A stretch of DNA of 64,000 nt from Anthostomella pinea. Taxonomy: Eukaryota; Ascomycota; Sordariomycetes; Xylariales; Xylariaceae. The position numbers and the translations under genes were made by a program. Shown here in pieces: positions 43,002-53,187 of this stretch (within the stretch, counting starts at the first letter, position 1; each line of letters begins with the position of its first letter). Below the pieces are notes generated by a model, which had not been told where the DNA came from, did not search any database, and saw only the letters and a list, made by a program, of their open reading frames with translations. The DNA is taken from assembly GCA_963556695.1 (NCBI GenBank), contig CAUWAG010000003.1:7564001-7628000 (forward strand), read 5' to 3'.

Positions 43002-44977
43002 TGTGCGGAGGAGGACAGTCTGTCAAGTGACAGTCTGTCGAGTGATACCAGGTTTCGGAGGAATTCGATTGTTTGTACGTGCCCCTAAAGTTTGTACCAC
43101 TACTGTGAGAAACGGATGGGAATCCAGCACCCGAAAGAGTAAGAGTTACTTACACTTCAGGCAGCGCTCGTTCCAAAGGCCGGCTTCGGGTTGGAGCAGT
43201 CAACCAGGCTTCTGCAACGCTGGTATATCGATTGGTATGCCGGGACGAGGCAAGATGAGATGAACAGGTAAGTGATGCCGCCGACCAGCATCGGTAGACC
43301 TACTGCCATTCGCTGAATAGAGAGACCAAGGCCTGGTCACCATGTGGAACAGGCAGTCAATGAATATGACGCCTGAGACACAGCAAACAGGCGTGAAGAA
43401 TCGGCTGGATTCAGGACGCCACAGCCGAAGTTAGATGCTGGGAAACAGTCGGCGTCGTTAGAGGTGAGCAAGCTGGTCTGGCTCTGACGTCCCGTGGGCC
43501 AAGGTCGCTATCAGGGGAAGATGAGGAATGTGCAGGTCGAGGTCCAGGTCAAGCTGGCTAGACACCTCGAGATGCAAGAGATGGAAGACCCGAGACAACT
43601 GAAAGTTGTACGGCAACTAAAGCAGTACGAGAAACAAACAACATTGAACATGTGCCAGGTCTCGACTGCCCAAATCGTAAAACAAGCGTTTCGGATCACG
43701 GAGAGTGTGGCAGGCGCCTTCCAGGCACACCAGATGCTCGGGAGGACCTGCCATTCCCTTAGGTACCTAAGTCAAAGTGAAAACGTACCTACCTCACTTA
43801 CCTCCTGACTGTTTCATGTTGCAAGTGCTTCCTCTCCGAGAGAATGGGTGCATTCCATAACGAAGCATCGGGTTTCTCTCACTTGCATCTCTGCGCTAAT
43901 GAAGGCTAAAAAGAAGCATCTCCAAGCGAAGACCTGATGGCTTTGGAAGCCTACCTTTTATGACTGATCCTTGAGTCACCTTCCTATAGAGACATAGTGA
44001 GCGCAGCTATTGGCATTGTAATTCAGTTTAGACAATGTCTCGGGCGCTCGGCCATATCTTTTCGAATGCAGACACGCAGCGCCACCATGAACGATGGTAG
44101 TAGGCATTTGGTAGCGTCCCAGATCGCTTGAACCTTCAATGTTTGTTTTCGAGTCTCGCCCAAGCACACTCTGATGCCTCGAGACCGAAACCCTACGGCT
44201 GACAGCCGTTCATGTCAGTAAGTACCGCAACGTCCTATCAATGAGCATAGCGTTGGCGCCCAGAGAGACAAGACGGTGCCTTCCAAGCCTCCAAGGTGCT
44301 AGGAGACAATTTGGGTTTGCTTCTTACCTTGAAGGCACAAACATTGACTGACCGTGGTCTCAAAGCTCTGGTCCCCCGTACCTACATCATGGCCCCGAAT
44401 GGAACGGTTCCGTACTGTGGAGGACGACAACCTTCACTGAATTGTGTGGCAAGGTCACGGCCAATGAACGTGATGAGGAACGCGTTACTTTCTTGACTGG
44501 TACAGACGAGGCTGCCAATTCAGGACTTCAATGTTATGTGTAGGTAGACGACAGGGTTGTAGACGGCCTGAGTGGACGCGTGGATCTCATTCCGGGAGAT
44601 CTACCGTTACCAGACTTGACCCCAGCGTCTAAAAATAACCTTTTCCTACAGGGGTTGAAAGCACTCTGCACAGACCATGAATGTCCCCGCTCGTCTGCAG
44701 GTGCCGAGGGGCGAAGACCCCGCCGCCTGACGTCGGCCTTCATTGTCAGAGATCCGTTCGGGTCAAACACCCAAGGGAAGGTTGAAAGTCAAACAACACC
44801 AAGAGGTCGCGCAAACCCCCATGCGAGCTTGCTCCCCAGCCTGCTGGGACACAACGTAACGGGACACAGTATATCGTTATTGTTATCCCCGCTCGACGGC
44901 CGTCGCTGCCTACCGGCTGCTCGCGACGACACCGATCGCAAACCACCTAGGTGGAAGACCGGGCGTCAGTGCCAAAC
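43002..44977. other. Intergenic, no gene recognised
   Basis: Divergent upstream region of the two flanking genes. Several short ORFs (for example 43494-43808 and 44580-44980) lack start context, conserved motifs or support. Confidence 0.4.
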
Positions 44978-46030
44978 ATGACGATGCCAGGCCTCACACT
45001 CAACACAGGGGCCGCCGCGGCGTCAGAAACAGGGGCGCCGCAAACCCCCGCCGCGAGCGCAGCCACAAACGCAAATACAACCATACCCTCCGCCGCCAGC
45101 ACCCAAGCTGCCGCCACCACCCCCATACCGATCCCGTACGCGCAACACAGCAGCCAACTCCAGAACCACCAGCCCCCCTCGCGTTCCTCGTCGCCGGCAG
45201 GGCCGACCTACAGCCCGATCACGCCGCCGCTGAACCCCACGGCGCTGCCGCCGCGACCAGAGTACACCCACAGCTCCAACGCAGACGCGACTGCAGCGCC
45301 GGCTCCGCGACCCGATCCCATAGACTTCGACAGCAACCCGGACGTGCTGGCGCTCAGGTCGGCCATCTCTCTCCTGCAGATACAGCGGCGCAGGGCGGAG
45401 CGCGACATGGCGACTCTGGACCGGGTCAAGACGGCCGCGCTCGCGGAGCCCGCGGCGTTCGTGCGGGACCTCGTAGCCGGGCACGTGAGGGTTGAGGGGG
45501 ATCGGCTGTTCGCGGACGGTGTGCCGGTCGAAGAAGGCGATAGCGATAGTGACAGTGACAGTGAGGACGGGTCCGCGGACGAGGGCATGAGTGCGAAGCA
45601 GCAACAACCATTGATCCACACCGAGGGCGCGGCTCAAGTTGCAGACGGTAGCAATAAGCCCGCCGAAACCACCCAACCGAAGTCAGAAGCCCAGCCAGGA
45701 CCCACCATCAAGCCAGACCCAGACCGCAAGGACGCGGCCGCCCCCAGGCCGGCCTGGGCGACGCTGCCGGAGCCGCAGAACGTGGTGCGCTGCCCGCCCA
45801 TCAACTGGTCGCAGTACGCCGTGGTGGGCGAGTCGCTGGACCGCATCCACAACGAGCAGCTGGCGCGGCCGCCGCAGGGGGTGCCTGCCGTCATGACGCC
45901 CGACGGCAAGTTCGAGTTCAAGGCCGGCGACGGCGGCCTCGGCAGGCAGGAGAAGTACGTCGGCGTCGCGGCGCCCTACGCGCCGGGCAAGGACCGCCTG
46001 GACAAGAAGCCCAAGGGGCCCAAGCGCTGA
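44978..46030 (+). CDS. Proline/alanine-rich acidic protein of unknown function
   Basis: Single exon, about 350 residues. The open frame extends 9 codons further upstream without an ATG; the first ATG (44978, context AAAC-ATGA) is chosen, with another 6 nt later. The N-terminal third is Ala/Thr/Pro-rich and disordered. A helical segment near residues 120-150 (LALRSAISLLQIQRRRAERDM) is followed by an acidic Ser-Asp run (SDSDSDSEDG near 190), a typical CK2 target type. The C-terminal part has a conserved-looking motif INWSQYAVVGESLDRIHNEQ near 275 and a basic end KKPKGPKR that could serve as a nuclear signal. I do not recognise the family; a nuclear regulator is only a guess. Coding sequence is very GC-rich. 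Confidence 0.8.
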   Translation: MTMPGLTLNTGAAAASETGAPQTPAASAATNANTTIPSAASTQAAATTPIPIPYAQHSSQLQNHQPPSRSSSPAGPTYSPITPPLNPTALPPRPEYTHSSNADATAAPAPRPDPIDFDSNPDVLALRSAISLLQIQRRRAERDMATLDRVKTAALAEPAAFVRDLVAGHVRVEGDRLFADGVPVEEGDSDSDSDSEDGSADEGMSAKQQQPLIHTEGAAQVADGSNKPAETTQPKSEAQPGPTIKPDPDRKDAAAPRPAWATLPEPQNVVRCPPINWSQYAVVGESLDRIHNEQLARPPQGVPAVMTPDGKFEFKAGDGGLGRQEKYVGVAAPYAPGKDRLDKKPKGPKR

Positions 46031-46906
46031 ACTTGGATCCCGAGTCCGAATCTAGGCCAGGGTGGCAGGTGGGTAGGCGCCGGGGCGGACGACTTACGAG
46101 CGCATGAGACGAAATTACGCACGATGACAGAGGAGAATCACGCATGATAGATTAACGAACGAACGAACGGACTGGGCAGCATTGCTTTGGGTCGCGCGGC
46201 GCATCAGGGGCGTGGGTATGGGAGTCCCGGGAGCGGACTACATGAATTATCGCCTTTGTTTAGACCATAGGCCGCGTTACTTTCAATACGCTCAAAGAGG
46301 AATAAATCGCTTCGATATCAGCCCGTATTGCTGTTGTCGGCTCGCTTCCCATGTACATGTCTTGGCATCATGTCTCAGTTGTCTCGTGATGTTGTAAAAT
46401 TGTCTTGGGGCGAGTGCGGCTACCCGCTCATACGAGATCCAACTGGTGGCTTGATTCGTCTTCCAACTCTTGACGCACCTGCTGAGGCGGACCGCTCAGT
46501 AAACTTGCGAAGTGGAACTCGGGATCGCAGACCTTGAAGATGTATTCATAAAGAATCAAATTACTACCTTAGTAATAGAAGAGACCCTAAGTCCTGACTG
46601 GTCTTCTTGCCATTTCAACAGGCTCGGATGTGTGGAAAAGCAATATGGTTACAAGCAAAGAGGTATCAGCAGTAAAGTCTACAAGCCCAAGCCTTAATCC
46701 TGCCAGCGTAACATATGTTATGCCCTGATCAGCCCCGCTGCATGACCGGAGAAACGCACATAGAAGATGGTCTGACCCATCCAGCTTCCCTAGTACCTTT
46801 GCCTTTCCTCAAACGCCGCCGCAAACTCGAGGGAAGTGACCGCTGCTAAATCAGTGGCACCCTGAATGCATGCATCAAATCATCATTCGTGACCCAGCTG
46901 GCCGAA
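46031..46906. other. Intergenic between convergent genes
   Basis: 3' flanks of two convergent genes; a small (AACG)4 repeat at 46154-46169. No gene seen. Confidence 0.4.
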
Positions 46907-48740
46907 CTAGAAATCTTCCATGCTCTGCTGCACCGATCTACGTAGCCGTCTATTGTAGACCTTTCGGTCGTCGGCACCGCCCCAGTAGAGCTTGTGTGCC
47001 TCGGGATGGACTTGTGTTCTCGGATCGTACGGAGGTTGCTCTTCTTCAATGGTGTCGAAGATCGCCTCAATATGCTGTCTAACATCGTCTCGACGATTAG
47101 GATTCGGAAAGTAGCACGGGATCCCGTCAGCTGTGACTCGATGGTGAAAAACCGGCGTCTCGAACTTGATTCTCGGCTGCTCCTCAGGGAATCGACTGCT
47201 GAAGCTGACCTTGATCCGGAACATGCCTCCGTCGAAATTGGTCATTGGCCGACCAAAGTAGGTAATGATCCAGACGAACGGGTTCCCGTTCTCCAATTCG
47301 ATGTTATGGTGTACATCATTCCGCTTGAACGATTCCTTCACCTGATCGAACTGGCGGGCGAGATTGACGCATACGGTGGAATCCTTCATCTTAGGAGTTA
47401 GACCTTCGACGGCCCAGCGGGTAGGTTCCGCATCCAATGTTTTCTTGATGGTGCGCAGACGACGTTCAAGCTCAGTGTAGTTGAAGACGCCGTCCATAGT
47501 GTTGCTACTAGCTTCAAACGGCATACGGACGAATGCCTGGCCATCCTTGACTTCTTCCTTTGCTTTCTTGATGGCATCGAGGTATGAGTCGTAGTACCAT
47601 AAGAAACGGCGTTTGTATAGGTCCTTGAATGGTTCCCAAGGTACGCTCGAGTCGTCAACGTCCATATCCTCATCGGTGTCTAGATCGTATGTTTCCCTCT
47701 CCGTGGGCGCAAGAGGGGCAACACCGCCGCCAGGCAGCCCAAGCACTTCCTCTAGCTTCTGAATGACGGCAATGCGTAAGGTCTCGTGCCGTATCTGCAG
47801 TCGTCTCGGTCAGCCATTGCCCTTCCATGACCTATCAAGGGGGCACACGGCTTGCCTTGGCGACGTAGTCCTTTTGAGCCTTCTTGTCTGGTGCCTCGTT
47901 CGCATCCTCGAAGCCGGGTTCGTTCTCGTAGGGGTTGGATGACATGAGGCTTTGTATAGAGAGGAGGATGGATTCTAAGCCCTGGGCGGCGGACCACTCC
48001 TCACCTCGCTCGCCTCGCCATGTTCTAGGAGCGGTTAGGTCCAAGAATCAGCGGGAAAGGTGGCAGAATGTGGTATACCCTAAGATGGATCTGTAGGGCA
48101 GGTGGTCAGCAAAGAGTAGTGCCGAAAGGAATCCATGTTATCGCTTACAGGCAGACTTTACCCGTCGAATAGATATTTGGGTTGAAGCGACATCGTCCGC
48201 TGTTGGTTGTGATGCAGGTTACCGAAGGCGACTTACGCGGGTACTCTTGAGGCGGACCGATGTGAATTAGCGAGGCTGTAGAACTAAGGACAGTAGTGCT
48301 AGGCCAGGACCAACCTTTGTTGAACTTGACGGAGAACTTGTGGACTGTTAGTATTGATACGCTCAATGCGTACGGCGGGTGATGGGTTCACCAACCTCGA
48401 AGAAGCCAAACTCGTAGGGAGTCTCGTGCGGGCCGATGATCATAGCCTTGACACTCCGAACATCACGATCGCGGAAGGCAACGGCGAGAGCTGGGCGAGG
48501 TAACGGGCGTAGTCAGCATTACAAGCCGAACAGACAGAGTTTAGAATATGGTCGATGGATATGAGTTCGTTCGCGTACAGAGATCGTTGCTCTTCTGGAG
48601 CTCGCTGATTTCCTGTTGGAAACGAGACACGACGCATCAGTACCAGACAGCCAGACAGCCAGACAGCCTTGCTACCCCGCCAAAGCAGCTCGAGAGGGGT
48701 GACATACCTTGGTGATGCGGATGATGGACTGGTCCGCCAT
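46907..48740 (-). CDS. UBE2Z-like ubiquitin-conjugating enzyme with a second UBC-like region
   Basis: Eight exons: 48740-48708, 48612-48579, 48490-48396, 48336-48315, 48245-48149, 48090-48079, 48024-47856 and 47794-46907, 449 residues. It starts [19 protein letters not shown]. The E2 fold has RFNPNIY in place of HPN and a catalytic Cys near residue 93 in GKVCLSILGTW, then [17 protein letters not shown], all as in UBE2Z (an E2 charged by UBA6 in animals). From about residue 315 a second UBC-like stretch appears ([51 protein letters not shown]). Exon 6 is only 12 nt, and the intron after exon 7 uses GC-AG (AAG|GCAAGC); both are needed to restore the conserved LSILGTW and AKIRHET. Exons 4-5 use CAAG acceptors. 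An ORF-only call would recover just the last exon. Confidence 0.85.
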
Positions 48741-50064
48741 GGCTGCGGTTCCTGTGCAATTGACGAAGCGCGCAGCTTCAGCAGAAGCGTGGCAATGACT
48801 GTGAGGTGGTTGTGGCGGGAGGGTTGGCTGGCGGATATGCTCTAAGAAATGGGAGTCAGTGTGACTTGGAGGTTCGATGCATGGAGATGCGCGTCACTGT
48901 GAAATTGGGGGGAGTTGCCGGTGCATGTGGGGTTCCCGTCTGTTTATGGGCGATACGAAGTGACTTCATATTCCTCTTCCGGTGTACGTGTATTGAGGTA
49001 GATGCATGTTTATTTATTTAGCGGGTGGGCACTCTCCCTCAAGGTGCTACAGCTTGCAGTAGCTCCCCGCTCGCGAATCTGGAGGTGAGGCACGAAACAT
49101 TTTAGACTCACCCTCTATCTGAAAGTCTCACCACGCTGAATGAAATCTGGGTAGCTTGCACCCCGTACGGCCTAGTAACGCTCGTTGGCCGTGGTTCATC
49201 TGGAAGACTTCATACCTACCTACCTAGTTAGATCAGACAACAGTCATGGAAGGAATCAGTTGTGGAAGAGTAAGAGAGTAACACAGTCCAGTTTCGTTTA
49301 GGTACTTCTTCAAAGAAACTCTGGCAAATATCGAGAAGCACTGGAAGAAATAACAGGCAACCTCCAGTGCTGATCTGGGTCACTACCGGTATTAGGATGA
49401 ACCCTTAGCATCAGATCAGCAGTCAGGCGTGAGACATACTGCTCTCCCAGACGATGAGGTAGTTTTTTTCTCCTTCTCGGTGGTGTTGAATTCACGGTCT
49501 TGAGGTTTGAGTCCGAACGGACAGGACGACATGGATCGACCCTCTTCCCAACACCACTCAGTCGGGTCCCCGTGCGTGTGGAACGAGGAAGATCGGCACA
49601 GGCTTGAGGTGCAACATACATCTTGAGCACACGGCAAGGGCATGGGCAATATACCAAAACACACCCGAGTCAGTTTTTCGACAATGCGTCGACGGCACGT
49701 CAACGGCACCCGCCAGCTCACTAATAAAAACATCACCACCCCCCAGCCCTTCCGAAGACATGACGGTGGGATCAGGTGGTGCAAGCGGTCAAGTACTGCG
49801 GACTCTGTCTCGAAACAGGGGCAAGTAGATGCAGGCATCGGCCAGCACAGACGGCAGCAAGCTACATGTAGGTTTTCAGCTGGTAGTTCGCTGTCTGCAA
49901 CACGAAGCCGCGAAAGTCTGGCGATGGAGTCTCATGGCACCCACCAACTCCACCGTCTCCGTTCTCTCTCGGACCACGAAGCTAGAAAATTTGCTTCAAA
50001 AATGACGATAAATTTTTCCTCACCATCCACCTCCACTCAACTCTCAAGAGATAGATCATTGTGA
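48741..50064. other. Intergenic, no protein gene recognised
   Basis: Promoter side of the E2 gene and upstream flank of a tRNA. ORFs of up to 140 codons on both strands overlap each other and lack motifs. Confidence 0.4.
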
Positions 50065-50163
50065 GGCAAGATGGCCGAGTTGGTCTATGGCGCCAGGTTA
50101 AGGTTACCTTAACTCGATATCCTGGTGGAGCAATCCGCGTGGGTTCGAATCCCACTCTTGTCA
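50065..50163 (+). tRNA. tRNA-Leu(AAG) with a 16-nt intron
   Basis: Acceptor stem GGCAAGA pairs with TCTTGTC and the discriminator is A. D-arm/A-box TGGCCGAGTTGG, T-arm/B-box GGGTTCGAATCCC, and a long variable arm typical of leucine tRNAs. The anticodon stem CCAGG/CCTGG (50093-50097 and 50121-50125) encloses TTAAGG...T, giving anticodon AAG (reads CUU). The 16-nt intron 50104-50119 sits after position 37 as in nuclear tRNAs, and its CCTTAA is complementary to the anticodon region. Mature length without CCA is 83 nt. Confidence 0.93.
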
Positions 50164-50169
50164 GCATAA

Positions 50170-50174
50170 TTTTT
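50170..50174 (+). terminator. RNA polymerase III terminator of tRNA-Leu
   Basis: Run of five T residues six bases after the tRNA end. Confidence 0.75.
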
Positions 50175-50904
50175 GCTCAATGCTTGGATACTTTTTGTGG
50201 CTGCGTTTGTTGTCGCTGATATCGCGAGCCTGAAGGCGGGCGGGTGCCAGGATGTTTGCCTCTGCTCTACCAGTTAAACATCCAACGCCCGAGGTTGTGC
50301 GGAATGTTGACAGAAGTGGCGTCAGTCAGGATAGCCCGAAGGAGTTAAGATATGTTTAGAGTATATGGTAACAAGACATGTCGTCCGTGATAACTTAGGG
50401 CTTGAAGCTGAAGTTTGAAAGCGGAAGTCGGGGTCTTGGGTCTTGAAGACCAAGCTCCGATGCTCTGGATAACCAAGGAACCGGTACATTGGACTTATCA
50501 TACACATGAGGCGAGCTCTACGAGTGAGACATCTGACTGGTTCGTCAATGGGATGATTATGATGTTATCAAGCTGGTTGACCGTGGCAGCGTGGAACTTC
50601 CTCTCTCATCAACATCAATGATCGAAGTGCGCCTGATGAGCGAGCTGGCGAAGATCCACCGAAGACCGTAACATTTGTATTACTAAACTTTCAATTATTA
50701 GCCTGGATCATGAACGAGAACCTTGGCGGCTGGGCAGCCTGGGCCGTTCGATAATTCAGGGGTAGAAACTCAATTGATCTACCCACGCGCCCAGAAGTTC
50801 CAGAACTGCCAGGCGGTGAAATTGATTAGATCTTAAGACAAGCAAGCTTGAGAAGTGCTCCCTACCAGTACTCCGACAACCACCTTTCATCAATAACCGC
50901 AACG
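50175..50904. other. Intergenic upstream of ERG26
   Basis: No gene recognised; contains the ERG26 promoter and leader. Confidence 0.4.
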
Positions 50905-52169
50905 ATGACACCAGGACCCAAGACAGGCGTCGAGCAGCCGCAGCTGGGCCGCGTGCTCGTCATCGGCGGGTGCGGCTTCCTGGGCCACCACGTCGTGCGC
51001 CTGCTGCTGCGGGACTGGAGCTGCAGCTTCGTGTCGGTAATGGACCTGCGGTGCGAGCGCAACCGCCGCCCGGCCTCGGACGGCGTCGAGTACGTCGAGG
51101 CCGACATCACCGACGCCGACAACCTGCTCAAGGTCTTCGCCCGCCTCGCGCCCGACGTCGTCATCCACACCGCCTCGCCGCCTGCCCAGGGCGCCGCGGG
51201 AATCACGCACGAGCTGTTCCGCCGCGTCAACGTCGAGGGCACGCGCGCCGTCATCGCCGCCTGCCAGCGCACCGGCGTCAAGGCTCTGGTATATACGAGC
51301 TCCGCCAGCGTCATGGGCGACAATGCGTCCGACCTCGTCAACGCGAACGAGGACTACCCCGTCATTCGCGGCAAGGCGCAGACCGAGTACTACTCAGAAA
51401 CCAAGGTACCGTACCGTCCCCTCTCGAAACACACATACATATATACCTACCTGCCAACATACCTACCCAAGAAACATGCCACTCCGTCACGAATCTTGCT
51501 AACCGATACTTAACCCAGGCCGAAGCCGAACAGCTCGTCCTCGCAGCAAACCGCGCCGAGCCCTCGCCCTCCCTCCTCACGACCGCGATCCGGCCCTCGG
51601 GCATCTTCGGCGAGGGCGACATCCAGCTAGTCCACCACGCAGTGAACGTGTACCGCGAGGGCAAGGACAAAATACAAGTCGGCACCAACACGAACCTCTT
51701 CGACTTCACCTACGTCGAGAACGTAGCGCACGCGCACCTGCTAGCCGCGCGCGCCCTGCTCGTAACACACGCCAAATCACAAGCCAACGAGACCAAGCCC
51801 CTAGACTACGAGCGCGTCGACGGCGAGGCCTTCATAGTGACCAACGGCAGCCCCGTCTACTTCTGGGACATGATGCGCGCCATCTGGCGCGCGGCAGGGT
51901 CGCCCCGCGGCACCGACCACGTCTGGATCCTGAGCCGCGACCTCGGCCTCGTGCTCGGCTTCCTCAGCGAGGTCGCTTTTGGTATACTCCGAAAGCCGCC
52001 CACCTTCAACCGCCAGCGCATCGTCTACTCCTCCATGACCCGCTACTACGACATCGCCAAGGCCAAGCGCCGCCTCGGCTACGCGCCCCTCGTCTCCCTG
52101 AGCGACGGCGTCAAGCGCACCGTGCGGTGGACGCTCGAGCAGGAGAAGGCCACGGCCGCGAAGTCATGA
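50905..52169 (+). CDS. ERG26: Sterol-4-alpha-carboxylate 3-dehydrogenase (decarboxylating)
   Basis: Two exons, 50905-51405 and 51519-52169, 383 residues; a 113-nt intron (GTACCG...GCTAAC...CCCAG) follows the active-site motif. The start ATG gives MTPGPKTG; the frame is open upstream but without an ATG. A Rossmann-fold NAD(P) motif GGCGFLG is at about residues 21-27, then DVVIHTASP, a TSSASV serine, and the catalytic YSETK at 163-167, then RPSGIFGEGD and FDFTYVENVAHAHLLAA, as in the 3-beta-HSD/NSDHL family. In ergosterol synthesis it oxidises and decarboxylates the C4-carboxylated intermediate together with Erg25 and Erg27 at the ER. A related 3-beta-HSD paralogue cannot be excluded without a tree. 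Confidence 0.85.
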
Positions 52170-53187
52170 GGACGGTGGTGGCGGCGTTGCTGATGCTGAG
52201 GCTGATGCTGATGAGGTTGGGAATCGGTGAATCTTGCCTGCTCAAATCAACCGACCGACCACGATGGCGGTTTGTACATTACCTAGGCCTCGCCGTACTT
52301 ACATTTGGTATTCGGTCTCCCTATCCAGGCACCTACTTGTAATAATAATCGTAAATACCTTCTTCGATGCTTCAACGTACTTTACTCTGTCATGAGTGCT
52401 ATAGGTTCACGGTGTTGGTTCACGTCAGCGGCCATCATGCTTTCCCAAGGAAGTCCTCGGGTTTCTTTTTTCAAGCTCGGTTTGGATTCCTGATAGATAG
52501 GTACAGGACCAGCCAGCGAAGTTGTGCTCTGTCTGGTCCGAGTAGGGATCTACCTAGCTAGCTAGACTCAATCCGGGCTGGAACAGGAGTTCATCATCAT
52601 ACTATTCAGTCAACCACCATCTACCGCCAGGAGATGCTGCGCCACCACAAGGAAGAAGCACCATCATCATCAGGGAGTTGTATCATCCGGCCAACCATGT
52701 GCCCATATGAAACCCCTTGGTCTCTCGCCCCCGATTCGAACCCCTGGGACCGATGCCTCAACTCGGAGTCTTTCGATCTTGAGACAAGGTGAATGAAATT
52801 CGTACATCAATTGGATCTTGCCAAAACGAAGACAACGGGCGTATCCACACTACTCCAAACCATGCCGCCAACCCGTAGAAGCGTTGGCCGCTTCAAGAAG
52901 CAAAGATGCCTGCCTGCTCGAAGAGAACATGAAACACCACCAGAAGCCCGTCTCGTCATTGGGGGAATCTCCGCAGTCAAGAAAAAGCGAATCGAAAGTC
53001 GTCATGCCCAAATCAAGGAATCGCAACGCCGGCCCGAAATGCTGTTTTGTCTCTCTACACCCCTTTCATGCGATTTCGTCAAGAATTTCAAAGCTCGCCT
53101 CGAGCAATGCGTGTCCGCTTCCCACTCTAGACTGCCATAGAGGTGCAAAAGCGGGATGATGGACGATATATACCAGGAAACCAGTCG
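52170..53187. other. Intergenic between convergent genes ERG26 and LRG1
   Basis: Overlapping ORFs of about 115 codons near 52793-53159 in two frames share no recognisable motif. No RNA gene supported. Confidence 0.4.

Noticed and set aside
49310..50064. Overlapping ORFs of up to 140 codons on both strands
   Set aside because: Several frames are open at once without start context, motifs or intron logic; probably chance.
52715..52785. tRNA-like box-B sequence on the minus strand (GGTTCGAATC)
   Set aside because: The presumed T-stem arms are both G-rich and cannot pair, and no D-arm or acceptor stem fits.
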